From positions 170,648,332 through 170,712,331 of the forward strand of contig CM056998.1 in assembly GCA_029891345.1 (NCBI GenBank): 64,000 nt of DNA. The letters are read 5' to 3'. A program made the position numbers and the translations under genes. Of the stretch, positions 22,205-34,825 are shown one piece after another. This DNA is from Dryococelus australis. Lineage: Eukaryota; Arthropoda; Insecta; Phasmatodea; Phasmatidae. The notes beneath the pieces are model-generated. The model worked only from the letters and a program-made list of their open reading frames with translations, had not been told where the DNA came from and searched no databases. Every line of letters begins with the position of its first letter. The first letter of the stretch is position 1.

Positions 22205-22985
22205 CCTGACAATGGAACAAAATTGATCAAATCCTGAAAAACACAGAAATGAAAGAATAATTACTTTATATTAACTTAAAATTCAAGTTTGCATAACACA
22301 TAAATGTTTTCTGAGCATACAAACAATTATTCTCACGATCACGCTATTGATTTCACTGGAGTGCCCATTACAAACACGCAAATAATTTATTCTGTACATA
22401 TAGGCCCCATGACACTTGGTGAACTTAAAAATTGAAACTTTAAAATGCACGTGCTCATAACTACCATCCTATATTCATATAACTACAACTTTTGTAGAGT
22501 AGCTATTATTTATATTTTCCCTTACTCAGATAAAAATTCCCCGACTTTCCCCCCCCCCTGAAATTCCCTGACTTTTCCCTGTGGGTGGACACCCTGAATC
22601 ACTACAACCAGTTACTTCACAATATAATAACATGAACCATAGTTTACAGCAATATGATTTTATCAAATTGAAAGGCTTAATAATAATTTTAATTCTAATA
22701 TTTTGACACCCGCTTGTGAAAAAGAAGAAAAAAAGGAGGGGGGGGGGAGAGAGAGGTTACAACACCTATAAACCCCTTCTCTGGTTTTGCCGTTAGTATT
22801 GGTGTAGAAGTGTACATATGATAGTACATTTTCTGTTACGTCGTAATTTGAAAACAATTCTGCTTTGAAGAATTTGTGGTATGTCATACAAATACTGAAT
22901 TCTGTTAGACAAAATATATATAGAAACATTCTGTGTGCAAACTTTGAACTTTAGAAATGCTGATTTACTTTTTCAAACAAGTCTG
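22205..22985 (-). mobile_element. Interspersed composite repeat, uninterrupted copy
   Basis: Read on the minus strand from 22985, this matches 34826-35136 and then continues as 41462-41850 on the plus strand, with the gypsy element at 35.1-41.5 kb missing. The left part contains ACCACAAAT.CT.CAAAGCAG and GGTGTTGTAACCTC. The right part starts CAGGGTGTCCACCCACAGG (22596 downward) and contains GTCAGGGAATTT and GGGCCTATATGTACA. No coding capacity is seen. The CAGGGTGTCC start suggests the end of a DNA transposon, but the superfamily is not assigned. Confidence 0.65.
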
Positions 22986-23042
22986 ATGTATTATGGGTAA
23001 GAGGTTTTGTGAAAAAGTGCGTAAAAGTGTGGTAATTCTTAA

Positions 23043-24265
23043 GAATAGGGACTTTTTTTGGAAATCGGAAAAATAATACCAGGATGTGTTCCGATATGAT
23101 TATTAGTAACAATAATAAGAGGAATTTTGGAGGGGCTTCAAGTAGTTTTCTGTAAAATAATAAAATGTGATAGGGAGGTGGGTGATCAAGATTGCTGCAT
23201 TTATGCTATAAAATACAAATAATTTAAGTAGAATAAATTTATATAGTGTCACTGAATTGTTTTAAATGTAAGAATACAGTTTGCAACAAATATTTAACGC
23301 ATATTATGTCATTAAGGTGGTACATTTATAGTGCGGCGCTGAGATTAATACATGTAAGTAACACAGGTATGGAGCAGTGTCGGGACATTATGCAATTTTT
23401 GTGAATTACTCAAGACTTACCTGGTCTATATTGATGAGAGGATAAAACGTATTACTAGTAGAATAAATATAGATATTGTAGATGATACAGAGCCCCGTTC
23501 AGAGACAGTGTTTATCTTCAGAGGCATTGTATACCGCCATTTTATTTTCAATATAATGCGCGTGTGCGTCCATGCTGGTTGATGTCAGATGGATTGTGGA
23601 AAATTGCTGGACGTTGGTTTCCACTGGTCCTGTCTGAGGCTTTGGATTTACGAGATTAAACATGTGTTTTATTGTAATTCATGTTGCTTAAAGTGTTAAA
23701 TCTAATAACTGTGTGAAATTATGAGTGTTTCTATGCTATTATAGCCAAGGAAAAGGTAAATTGTAATATATGTGTGGTGATTAGCGTGTATGTAATGTGG
23801 TTAAATGGACCGAAGTTGTGGAGTGCGTATTCGTATACACCGCATGAATGGCGAGTACTGACTAAATTAAATTAATTTTTTGGGGAAAAAATCTTGGAAA
23901 GTGGTATAATTCCACTCCAACAAATTACACAGAACACAAATCTACTAGGTACAGGAACATTTCACCAATAGAAACCCCAAAAACGATAGTGGGGAAGGTT
24001 ATGAAGATAAATTATTGCCATGTGTAACCTATTTGCATTTTTTTTTTTTTTACTGTTTGTAATATTCTCATGAAAAAATATTTAATTGCAAAAAAATGTC
24101 TTTAACACCACAATTTCCCTGATCTTCATAGCCATCCCCACTATAGTTTTTGGGGTTTCTATTGGTCAAATGTTGATGCCCCTAGTAAATTTGTGGTCTG
24201 TGTAATTAGTAGAGTGGAATTATACCACTTTCCAAGATTTTTATCTTTCAGAAAAGCCCCTATTC
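23043..24265. mobile_element. 1.2-kb element flanked by TTAA with an internal foldback
   Basis: Inverted ends GAATAGGGACTTTT (23043) and the complement of GAATAGGGGCTTTT (to 24265) are each flanked by TTAA (23039-23042 and 24266-24269). TTAA duplication is typical of piggyBac, Kolobok and Sola3 elements. The right third is a long imperfect palindrome: 23889-24002 pairs with 24118-24236. There is no recognisable coding sequence. A perfect splice donor on the minus strand, CAG|GTAAGT, lies within it at 23421. A related but rearranged copy of the right end is at 26140-26292. Confidence 0.65.
23889..24236. repeat. Long imperfect palindrome (foldback) inside the TTAA element
   Basis: The left arm includes AAAGTGGTATAATTCCACTC and ATAGTGGGGAAGGTTATGAA. 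The right arm carries their complements in reverse order, separated by about 115 bases. The transcript would fold into a long hairpin. Confidence 0.75.
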
Positions 24266-24299
24266 TTAAAATTACAGAGTAACGCAATTGTGTGTTGTA

Positions 24300-24545
24300 T
24301 TGAAATTTATTACATTCAAATGATTTTAATCGTGTAGTATTGCGCGTGTGTTGTTAATTGCTGCGAGTAATGTAAAATGTGGAAGACCTAAACAAATTTA
24401 AGTTAACTTCAGAATAGTTTATATGTATAAATGTTGAAGTGTAGCCACATTTATTATATTCCAATGATTTTACCTATGTAATATTGTGCGTGTGTGTTAA
24501 ATGTCGCGAGTAATGTCGAATGTGCTGGACCTTGTAGTATTTCTT
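24300..24545 (+). repeat. Imperfect direct duplication, period about 150 bp
   Basis: ATTATATTCCAATGATTTTA followed by TATTGTGCGTGTGTGTTAA and GCGAGTAATGT near 24452-24515 repeats, with changes, a block near 24308-24375 (ATTACATTCAAATGATTTTA, GTATTGCGCGTGTGTTGTTA, GCGAGTAATGT). No function is evident. Confidence 0.5.
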
Positions 24546-25090
24546 GGAAGTAACTCTTGTTGTTTGCAGCAAACACTAGCTCAGTGTGATTTTTGAGTCT
24601 CAATTAATAAAAGGTTGTAAATTTTATCGAATAAAACCAGAAAATAAATAAAGATGATTTACAGTGTTCACTGAAAGTTTATTGCAGTCTCTTCAGAACA
24701 TTGGCACAAAAAACAATTGACAGTTGCAGTAGACAAAAGAAAAGACTCGAGAGGAGAATGGCCACCTCACAAAACCCGTCCCATGCGGGATGCACAAATA
24801 CAGCCAATTTAAAAAAATTTCTATACCACAAAACAATTTTAATATTTAATTTCCTGGGGTGGTCAGATAAACAAGTACAACTTTTTGTGGCATAGCCAAC
24901 ATTATGCACCAAGCCAGTCCCAGCGCCAGCAGGGGAGTAAACCCTCAAAAACAGTGATTCAACCTCGCCAGCTTTCTTCTTTAGGTAGTGACCGCAAAGC
25001 AAAGTTTGGAGTTTCCCCAGAAATTAATCTCAAGCGTAGCTCCCTTGCACTGAAAAATAATGTTTGCACATGTGTGTGTGTTTTCATAAA
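24546..25090. other. No gene recognised
   Basis: No recognisable gene or repeat family was found. Confidence 0.35.
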
Positions 25091-25745
25091 ATTGTGAATC
25101 TAGGCATTGTTTTGTTAAGTCTTCTGCAATTTTAATGTATTTTGTACTATTTGTGATATATCTAATGGTAATATTGTACACAATAATGGGATGCGGTTGT
25201 GTTGGGGGACAATGCAAATTTGTTTTGCGTGACTACGTCTACGTTGGCGCCCTTGGACGTCTCAAATGTTTATGTTCCCGGCATCGCTTCACACGATCAT
25301 ATGGGGTTTTATAGGGATCACTGGATTACTTTTCAGATGCCCCTCCTAACTGTATATTATTTCTGTATTTTGACTAGGCTTTTTGACGCATATAGGATAA
25401 CATTGTGTCAAGTTTTCTTAATTTTTTTACATTAAACCCATACAATTTCACCATAAACACGCCACACAAATGTTTTTATACCCGCAATTGATTATCTTGA
25501 TGACAGCTGTCGATTGAAACTTAAGAGCGTCGTAGATTCTCCTAGTCAAAAGTTCTAATACGCAGAAGTTGAGACGCTGCAAAATAAACTCAAGATAGCG
25601 ACGCATCCCCTCCCACCATGTGTGATGCTTCACTCTCTTCACTCAACATAACATATTCTTTGATCCCTTGGCAATCAAGTGGTGTAATTGAATTATGAAT
25701 GTAGACTATAGTTTCTGAGCTGCAATGCCAAACTGTATCCCCTGA

Positions 25746-26292
25746 TTATGTTATTGGATTTTCTGGATCGCCTCCCACTATGGTCGCAAATTTAAACACA
25801 CATTCACGTTTAATAAATTTAATTGTAAAAAGATTTAAAGGAACAATACCTAAACAGACAATATTACCAATACAAGTTACAAATACGACAGTAGATGGGG
25901 CTACGAACTGGAGGGAAATTTTGGGGTAAAATTTTATCATGAAAATAAATTGTTTTAAATTAGTTTTACCCCGCAGCTTCCTCGATGTTCGTAGCCCTCC
26001 ACACTATCGTATTTGTAACTTGTACTAGAAATATTGTAAATTTAGGTATTGTTCAGTTAGGTCTTTTTGCAATTTAATGTATTTCGTGATGAAATATTAT
26101 AATTATGTACATATTTTTCACTCGTTATACCATACATTTCCCTGATCTTCATAGCCCTTCCCACTATATAGTTTTTGTGGAATTTATAGGCAATATCTTG
26201 ATACCCCTACTAAATTTGTGTTCTGCGTGATTAGTAGTCAAATTATAAACTTTTCCACGAAATTTTTCTTAGAAAAGCCCCTATTCTGAACA
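25746..26292. mobile_element. Second, rearranged foldback element
   Basis: A palindrome pairs 25808-25932 with 25970-26092 (for example TACAAGTTACAAATACGACA against its complement near 26015). It is followed at 26140-26292 by a diverged copy of the right end of the TTAA element, including CTGATCTTCATAGCC and AAAAGCCCCTATTC. The stretch 25090-25165 is a direct relative of 26027-26110, so the whole zone has been shuffled. No coding sequence is seen. Confidence 0.55.
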
Positions 26293-26897
26293 TTTACCCA
26301 CTTCCATGTTAAATGTATACAATTCATTAACTGACATATTTTACGGAAAAATTTATACTTAGTCAACAAAAACCAATACACAAACGCTTTGGTATATTAT
26401 CGTTGTCAAAATGGGTTGTAGGTTAATGCATGTCGTTTTAAATACATATGAAAACACGTGTGGGAACAGCTGACAATGTTTACGGCTAACGCTCACATTA
26501 CTTTTACACCAGAAAAATACCGTCTAACTACACAATGAAAACTGGCTTCACTTGTTTTCACTGCACGGTATAGGTCATAGCCACCTCTGGACAAGGCCTT
26601 ATTGATTTGATGATTATGGTTACGTAGACTCAACACAGGGGCGAGGACGCAACCTATTATCGAGCAATGGCGAAGTTCTTAACCTAAAGCTTAAAAGGAA
26701 CAGCAAACAAAATGCGTAAATGTAACACAGCAACTGAAAAGAAAACTAATTACACTAAATATCGAAACTAAAGACAAAATCTCAGCGACTTTCTCATGTA
26801 GCAACAGCACATGCATCAAGGTACAACAAATTCGATACTACCTGAAATTCCTTAGTTTATATTAAATATACACATACGATCATTCCTAACTACTCAC

Positions 26898-27155
26898 CTT
26901 TACACCTAATATATTACGTCCAATAATAACATCAAACAACGTGCTACCGACACACATGAAACAGCCGGAAATAAGAATTTGATATCCGTTTACAATTAAA
27001 TGTGACCAACTTAACGTAGTGTAACTAAATTTCCCACCTCTACTATTAATTTTAGAAGGAACTACATTTGTTCTTTTCGATTCTGAGAGGAATATTGAAA
27101 AATGTATGGGAGTGTGTGTGTGTATGTATATATATAACAAATATGATACAAAAGG
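26898..27155 (-). other. Candidate first exon on the minus strand (possibly RpL6 5' UTR)
   Basis: On the minus strand the sequence ends at a strong donor, AAAG|GTGAGT (last exon base 26898). It is preceded by an open frame reading GYQILISGCFMCVGSTLF...ILGVK that I do not recognise. About 20-25 bases upstream of the proposed exon is TATCGATA (27174-27181), the DRE core promoter motif of insects, followed by GCCTTTTG, which could serve as a pyrimidine-rich start site. The exon points towards RpL6 (5.4 kb away). It could be that gene's non-coding first exon, or the start of an unrelated gene. Confidence 0.3.
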
Positions 27156-27173
27156 CATCACATTCCTTCACCC

Positions 27174-27181
27174 TATCGATA
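27174..27181. promoter_or_regulatory. DRE-like palindrome TATCGATA
   Basis: TATCGATA is the core of the insect DNA-replication-related element, a housekeeping promoter motif bound by DREF. Its position just upstream of a donor-ended candidate exon supports a promoter, but a single 8-base match can occur by chance. Confidence 0.4.
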
Positions 27182-27784
27182 GTAAAAATATCGACTTATA
27201 AACTGAAATATTTACAAAACGGTTTGAGATAGAGTAACAGCACTCGGTAGGCGCACTCAGGGGTCTGAGGGCTTTGGTTCTCGAGTATAATGCTAATTTT
27301 CCTTACTATTTCCGATTTTTTTTATTAGTTCCAATTTTGTGTGCCCCTAGGGTATAATAGGACAAACATAGATAATTTAATTTATATTATTTATTTAAAT
27401 AGTGTATTTAGTTTTATTTTTATTTTCTTTTAATGTTTCGCCATCAACGATTGAGTCGCAGTTTTCATTTGGTCTGCAGTAAAGAAGGATCTACTCACTG
27501 CTGCGCTCTGCACAACACGGAACTACAAAGACTGTATTCGTGATGTCTTCCAACAGTGTTGCCAACTCGCATTCGAATGTCCACTGTCACGGGTCTCGGG
27601 CCATAGAGAAAATAAAGTACTATTGCTCAAGGACTGGCTATGTTCGGTACCGTGCAGTGCTAACAAGTGATGACAGTTAATGGCGTGGAGTTAGACTGTT
27701 GTTTTCTAGTCAATAAGGTCACGTGATCAATAGTAGCCAAAAACATTGTATCGTCTTATTTTTCACGTGTATTTGGGTGAGTAT

Positions 27785-29189
27785 TAAAATCGACATAAAT
27801 TAACATATAACCGTTTTTGGCCTAAATGATAGTATACATACAGCGTGTGTATGTTGTCTCAGGTAAATAGATATAAATTTCGCCGTTACATATGTAAAGT
27901 TATGAATTATTTACATTTAAATGGATGTGTTGTATTCAGTGTTTTGGTTAATTTGCTTCCCATTCCCTATATATTTTTCTTGAAAATATTCCAGGAAACA
28001 ATTTTCTGACGATTATGGGATCTTTTAAAAGTTGTAATAAAACTTTAACCCCAATAAAATCGAGTATAATAAGCTACTAAAGTCATCAGCGAGTGCGTTA
28101 CAAGTGGAGCAGACATGCGGAAGAGACACAACTTTTATTTACAATTAAAATAAAACACCTAAAGAGCGCTATATGAACTCACTAGTTGTTCTGAATTTTC
28201 TCTAAATTCGTGTTATTCTTGTCATTTGGCTGGTAAACATGCATTAAAACTATAATCTATTTTTGATTTATTCGGTGGACAACGAAAACTCATGCGAGTC
28301 CAGAGTTTAGTGTATTCGTATATAGTCTACCGTGGATACATTCGTGAAAGATATCGCACTATTATTGCATGCAAGTGCGGCTGCGATTACTAACATGCCG
28401 TGAATTTTAGGTCTAATCTGTGTTGCGGACTTGTTATACATACAGACTCTTTTTTTAAACCTGCGGATATGTATTTTTCTAAATGCCGATTTGCTATTTC
28501 AATGTAGGAGTTTATGGAATTAATTTGTTAGTAATGGCAAATCTCGAAAACCAATACAAGGCTACACCTTATAAAAACTCCACTCTTACAATTCTTTTCT
28601 CCCCAAGTCAGCAGAGTTGCAGTGACAAACAAGAAATCAGCTGTTTATAAATACAAGAATATAGGCCTACAACTAAATCAGTTCTCATATTTGTAATAGT
28701 TACTGAATGTAGCCTTTATGTTTTGCAATTTCCATCGTTTCTTGAACTCACTCCATGTAATTTCTGGGGTGACTCAATAAAGACATTTTCACCAATTCCT
28801 TCCTTGTATTCCCTTCATCGTGTTCTTGGTTTACCATTCTCTAATGAACCTGCTGTCGACAAGATGTTAAATTAAATAAATAAAGTTTACTTGTGTGTTT
28901 AGACGGTTATGCATTTAACGGTAGGCTGCAATCATTACAGTAAATGATATGTTTACACATTTTATAGTTTTCCAAAGGTAGTCAAAATAAAGACAACTTA
29001 GATAAAGCCAATATTTCCCTATAACTATGGCATCTGCAAAATAGAAAAACGTCGTGTGATTTCCTTTAAACTCTATTTCAAACATTTTATGGATTTTAAA
29101 AATTCTAATTTTGAGGGCAACTAATTGTACATAAGCTTATTTTCATATTGATGATCTACCATGGATATTTAGATGGAAATGTTAAATTT
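27785..29189. other. No gene recognised
   Basis: AT-rich sequence; no protein family, RNA gene or terminal repeats were found. Confidence 0.35.
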
Positions 29190-31490
29190 TTTAAAAGCCT
29201 ACTTTAAATGAAAAATGGGATGATGTTTATACATTAACTGGACCAAACATTGCCTGGAACAGTTTTATTAATACATTTATTTGTCAGTTTAATCATGCAT
29301 TTCCACTCAAATTTGTAAAATGTAGCTGTAGATTAAAAATAAAATGGATTAGTAAAGGTCTGACAGAGGTTAAAAACAATGTGTAAAAAAATGCTAAGAA
29401 CACAGGGGGAAACGAAAATTATACTGTAAGCAATACGAAGAGTTATATAACAAGTTACTCTGAGTAGCAAAGCAGAAATACAATTGCATGATGGTTTGGG
29501 GGGGGGGGGGGGTTGTGTGCAAATATCCATATTGCATAACAACAACAACAATAGCCTCCTCCTCAAATAAAACAAAGCAATGTGGAATATTATTAATGAT
29601 GAAATGAAACCAATGCAAGGACATGTTAACCTTTCCTTGAAAGTTGATTATATTAAAATCGAAAATAGCAAAGAAATATCTAATAGTCTTAATGACTATT
29701 TCACAAACATCCCACTAAAATTGCAAAATGATCACAGAGCTACAAATATTAGTCCTGCACTCATACACCAAGACCTAACAGTTGGAATGCTAACATGATG
29801 TTTTTAACGCCTATCACTCAAGAAGACCTCATAAATGTAATTAAAAATTTTAAAGTAAAAGTTCCTGTGGAATAGATGAGGTACTTATAACTCTGCTAAA
29901 AAAAGTGTTCTTATTTAATAAAACTGCCTTTGACTTACATTTTCGATGAATGTCTTGCCCAGGGAATTTTTCCTGATAGACTCAAATATGCAAGTGTAGT
30001 ACCAATACATAAAAAAAGTGACAAAGCATTGATGAATAGCTATAGGCCTATTGCTCTTCTTACATCCTTTTCAAAAATTTTACAGAAACTGATAGCAAAT
30101 AAACTGACACAATTCTTAATAAGAAACAAGGTTATTTCATTGCATCAGTATGGCTTTGTAGATTGTGTCGATCACAATATTGTATTGCAAAAACTTGAAC
30201 AGTATGGAGTAAGAGGTGTAACCAATAATAAGTTTAAATCATATCTTGAAGTCAGAAAACAGATCACCTCCATAAGATATGACAAAAATCACATTACAGA
30301 TGTTATGTCCAATACCAGAACTACTTGAGTAGAAGTGCAACAGGGATCAATACTGGGACCAATTTTATTCTTAATATTTATTAATGATTTTACAGAACAA
30401 ATAACCAACGGCTCAACTATAATGTTTGCGGATGACACAAAACATTATGGTAAATATTTCAAATAACGCTGTTCGTGAAGAAAATATATAACACACAGTG
30501 ACTGAGATGTCCAGTTGGTTCCAGTATAATAAATTAATACATATTAAATGTAAAGAAACATGTGCTCATGAATTTCATGCAAAGAAAAAACACACAATGC
30601 AGGATGAAAGATGCACAACAATAGAAGAAAACGAGTCATAGAGTAAACTGCACTAAATTTCTAGAGCTCGTTGTAGACCTTAATTTAACATGGAATGAGC
30701 ATGTTAATAGTGTCTGTAAAAAATCGAGTCCAATGTGTTTTGCAGTACATACCTTAAAAAAGATTTGTAATAATAATAATAATACTATCCTTGCATACTA
30801 TTTCTCAAATATCCAGTCAATAATAAATTATGGGATCATATTTTGGGGGAAATCGACAAAATGGAAAAAGGCTTTTAGATTACAAAACAAAATAGTGAGA
30901 TTGATAACTAATAAGGAAAAAGAAGCTATTTGAGGCTATTCTTACTCTTCCATGCATGCATATGTACCATAGTATTTTTTTTACATGCAAAACATTATGA
31001 AAGTTAAAAATAGTGATATACACCATTACTACACCATACAAGCTAATCATCTTCATAACCTCAATATTTACATCAAATCCATACTATGCTGGGGCAAAAC
31101 TAATAAATAACCTACCCAGTCATTTGAAGTAAATTAATAGTTTACAGAAATTGAAAAGAGCTGTTAAATTAAACTTTTACATAAGGTCTTCTATTCGTTA
31201 GATGAATACTTACATAAAGATGAAATTTTCTAGAATGCAGAACAAGACTTGTATAAGGAGACTTCAAGTAATACCTTGTGTTTCAATGTAATGTAGACTT
31301 TACATATTTATACTTTAATATCTATCTGTACATGAATTGTAACAACTTGTACTGCAACCAAATGTAGTTTTAACATGTTTGTAGAGCTGCTAGAATTAAT
31401 AAGTGTGTAATATTTATCTGTTATATATTTTTATGTTAATGTAATTGTGTGCAAATATCCATATTGCATAACAAAAATTAAAAAATAATG
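29190..31490 (+). mobile_element. Non-LTR retrotransposon (LINE) with RT domain, decayed
   Basis: Jockey/CR1-type LINE, truncated at the 5' side and broken. In order: a linker (WDDVYTLTGPNIAWNSFINT near 29220, then KIKWISKGLTEVKNN near 29335); a SLNDYFTNIPLK segment (29690); RT block [23 protein letters not shown] (30040-30105); QYGF (30150) running straight into [20 protein letters not shown] (30160-30220), which means about 40 residues between these motifs are deleted; QQGSILGPILFLIFINDF (30340-30395); and the catalytic FADDT (30427). The C-terminal part near 30730-30935 (MCFAVHTLKKICNN, YGIIFWGKSTKWKKAFRLQNKIVR) is also typical. The endonuclease is missing. The 3' end is about 31474-31490, an A-rich tail after TTGCATAAC. 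It is inactive. Confidence 0.8.
29498..29554 (+). repeat. Poly-G run plus 30-bp copy of this LINE's own 3' end
   Basis: After a G run (29498-29512), bases 29513-29542 repeat 31445-31474 exactly (TTGTGTGCAAATATCCATAT then TGCATAACAA). They are followed by (CAA)n. The 3' copy is the LINE terminus. See the findings for interpretation. Confidence 0.8.
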
Positions 31491-31564
31491 ATAATTCACA
31501 AGTCCTTTTCAAAGTGTATTGGATGTACATTGGAATGTAAAAAAAAGTGTTTTTTTTTTTTTTT

Positions 31565-31890
31565 TAGTGAAACAGCGAATACTCTAGCCACTGCACCACC
31601 ATGGCCTCCATCATCTTAAGACGGGAGGAGTTGAGAGAGGTTTGATGGTTTGTAACAACCAAGGTATTGAGAGCCAATGTGGGTGAAATATGGCAGATTT
31701 GGAGCAGCACTGAAATGCAAGGGCAGGGAATAACTGGAAAACCTCGAGAAAATATGCCAGCCAGCAGCATCAATCAGTACAATTACTATATGTGAAAATC
31801 TGTGAGTAGGCTCACAGGGAAACCGACATGAATTTGGTGGAAGGCAAGCGCCCTACCACTACGCCCACTGCAGACCCCTTTATCCCCTTG
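31565..31890 (-). mobile_element. tRNA-derived SINE-like sequence
   Basis: On the minus strand TGGTGCAGTGGCTAGAGTAT near 31600 fits the RNA polymerase III A box (TRGYNNARYNGG). A second similar head, GCGTAGTGGTAGGGCGCTTG, lies near 31865, followed by GTCGGTTTCCC, a weak B box. On the minus strand the unit runs into an A-rich stretch at 31566. Two SINE heads in one orientation suggest a dimer or two insertions. Confidence 0.4.
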
Positions 31891-31894
31891 GGAA

Positions 31895-34820
31895 GGGAGG
31901 AGAGTAACCTTATTTCTTCAGCGATAAGGTTTTTATTACAGGAGTGTTTGTTTGTCAAGTTTCTGCAATGTGGTTCTGAGATATTGAAACTGAATAATTT
32001 TTAATGTATTCAGAGGACAATTTTACACTAAAAATAATAATTGCACAAGTTGGTAGGTAACAACAAAGAAATTTTGCCACAAGTGTGTCTGTGGACCATT
32101 TTGGCGGTGGTTAGTACATATGCGCTTGTAATCGATATCATTGTGGTGCATGTGTCTTTCACCCATTGTAGTTCAACAATGTATCCTAATCTAATTAAAC
32201 TAATCGAAATAACCTAAAATTCTGGGGAATAAGTTTTCATACATTTTAACCTAACCATAGGGTGGTTGATTTATTATCCCTAAACATTTATTTATAGAAA
32301 TAATATCCTATTGTAGTTTTCTCTCCCAATGTGAAATTTCTTAACATGTTGGGCTGAATTAAAATTGTGGCTACTGACTGACTAACGCCTACGCTACAAT
32401 CACTGTAGCATTACCATAACAAAATAACAGTGGTGTTACCATTGAAGTATGAAAATGAACTGGCTACAACTGCAGTAAGAAAAACTGTTATGCGACTAAT
32501 CAGAAATGAGCCCCCCCCCCCCCCCCAAACTGTACAAGTATCACGTATATTTTCACACAGTGTTTTGGCTAATCTGATATTTATTTTTGTTAATCTACTT
32601 GTGATGTAAAAAGTTTCGTGGGAATCGTGTTTCGGGATATTTAACTTGTGGTAATCATGTTAATAATTGCATTGACTATTTAAGTTAATGGAAATCTGAA
32701 CTGTATCGCAAAATTCATTTAATATCTATGTTCTTGTTATAAGCTTGCATTGCACTGACTCTCTTGGTTGGAAATGTTTTTTCGTGTTTGGCCGGCGTAG
32801 AACTCGGCATAAAAGAATTGAAAATATTCAATCCTCTTAACGCCTCTACCGCGAGCAGGCCGCCATCTTACACCATTATGTTGTGTTGTAGCTTGTGCCA
32901 TACACAATTGTGGATTCAATTATTATTGTTAACTCTTATGGTGATTGTAGCAGGGGCTTAAGCCCTTGGTGCTAAATTGCTCTTCTGGAGAAAGATGTAA
33001 AGCAATTTTTGTACATATGGGGAATAAAAATATCCATAAATGGGTAACTTAACCCTGTCAAACGTTGTAGATGCTAGAAACCTAATTGTACCCTACAGTA
33101 AGGGATAAATAAGTATAAAACTGTATCATAACAGAGAACTAATGGTCTCGGGCGATAGTGTAGTGTTTCGTACAGAATTATATATGAGTATAATTCATGG
33201 ATGTAGAGATATGGGTGCCTTTTCATGTGTATATTTTAGAATATCTACTTGGTAGTACTATTCAAGAAAAAAGTATGAAAAACAGATTTATTTTCAGAAT
33301 TATCACTTTAAATAATCATTTTTTCTAGGATCATAACAGCACTACACATGATAATGTTACAACTACCATTCAAGCTTACAATTAAAATTCAAAAGAAGAA
33401 CGTAATAGTGTCTGCTCTCAACATATGAAAATATCATGACATGAATATGATGACTGTATAGAAAACGAATTAAGTATGTTCCCTAAATAACATATGACAT
33501 CATAACAACAAAATATGTAGATGAATATGTAGCTCAATTAAGTGATCTATGAAGGTAAATATATTAATATCTGCTTTCAGCTAGCAACAGTCTTATGGAG
33601 CAAGAAAAATCTTCAAGTGTGAGATTTTGAATCTACTATTAAACGATCAGGACCACTGAACATTAGCTGATTTTGATAAATCACTGTCTGGAGAAGTTTG
33701 AAAAACAAGTTCATTGCGTAAATCCGGTCTATGTTACACCTTACTTGACATTACGTAGACACGAAGTTATGAATACCTGTCTGCCATCGAACTCAAAGGC
33801 TCACCAAACCATAATATTTATGAAAATTGGACAGCAACATTGGTTCAACTAGTCGCCATCGTAGATATAGCCATCATCCGGAGTGGACAGTATCCTCCAG
33901 GACTGCAGAACATCCTCTTCATCATTAAATCATTTGGCTCGACATAGCATTAATAGAAATTGCATAACTTTTTCATCAGGCTCATCACAGAAGAACAGTC
34001 TTCATTTTGTGTCTTTACAAAAAATTGTCCCCCAAAACATTCCAAGCAAACTAATAACTTCTGTCTGGTTACCTTCGCCATATCTACACTTCTTCAAAAA
34101 TAAATATGGTTTTCCATGTAATATGAATTGTACAGATTAACAGTAATCTTATAACAATTTATCAAAATACTTTATGTGGGGATTTTAGTAATACTCTCAA
34201 TGATGAGTTAGTTTAACATGTGAACTATTTTATGAAAAAATGAATACTGAGCGAAATGGTAAGTGAGAACCAACTGTAAGGGAAATCCTTACAATAGGTG
34301 TAAGGAATAAGCAGACACATTAAATTTTTTTTCCAATATGCTACATGACTGCTTTGTACTTGGCCAGTTATGCTGATGCTAATGTATTCTGACAGGCTCC
34401 GAGACGAAATATTTAATCTTAATTTACAATATGCATCTCAGTCGATTCACCTAATGTAATATGCGTATTCACATGTGTTTATGAAAAAAAAAAAAAAAAG
34501 CGAGCAGCACTTGGTCACTAAACAAAGCACAGCTCAAAACCAACTTAGTTGAAAACTGTAAGCTAATATTGGTTTCAGATTACGTTCGTGCTCTACTAAA
34601 TAGCTCTTTATATGTTGCTTCTGTAACTTTTTATGGAAGAAAATGACTACGTATTGCCAAGAACTTACAGCAGAACCTTTGATACATAGAGCAAATAATT
34701 TTTATTTGCTACTTAATATTATTTGTAATTGTTACCTAGTATTAAAAATCTCAGTTATTTAAATAAAATAATTCAGTGATCTCAGAAACTTTATGGTGGT
34801 GTATTGCGAAGCGATATAAC
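31895..34820. other. No gene recognised
   Basis: No confident gene. A poly-C run lies at about 32512-32526. GCCGCCATCTTAC near 32860 resembles a YY1-type promoter motif, but no exon could be tied to it. A minus-strand stretch at 33860-34130 has a few open codons in two frames without family resemblance. Confidence 0.35.
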
Positions 34821-34825
34821 CCGCC

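Larger units (their letters stand above)
26470..27780. repeat. Widely spaced inverted repeat around a promoter-like segment
   Basis: The complement of about 26470-26605 resembles 27615-27765. Shared text includes ACCGTGCAGTG, AACAAGTGA, GTTAGAC and AAACATTGT. The arms are diverged. Between them lie a minus-strand splice donor and a DRE-like palindrome. The repeat may be an old duplication of regulatory DNA or the ends of an unknown element. Confidence 0.4.

Noticed and set aside
29333-29624. Minus-strand frames near 29.3-29.6 kb
   Set aside because: They are antisense to the LINE, with Pro and Val runs from the poly-G and CAA tracts.
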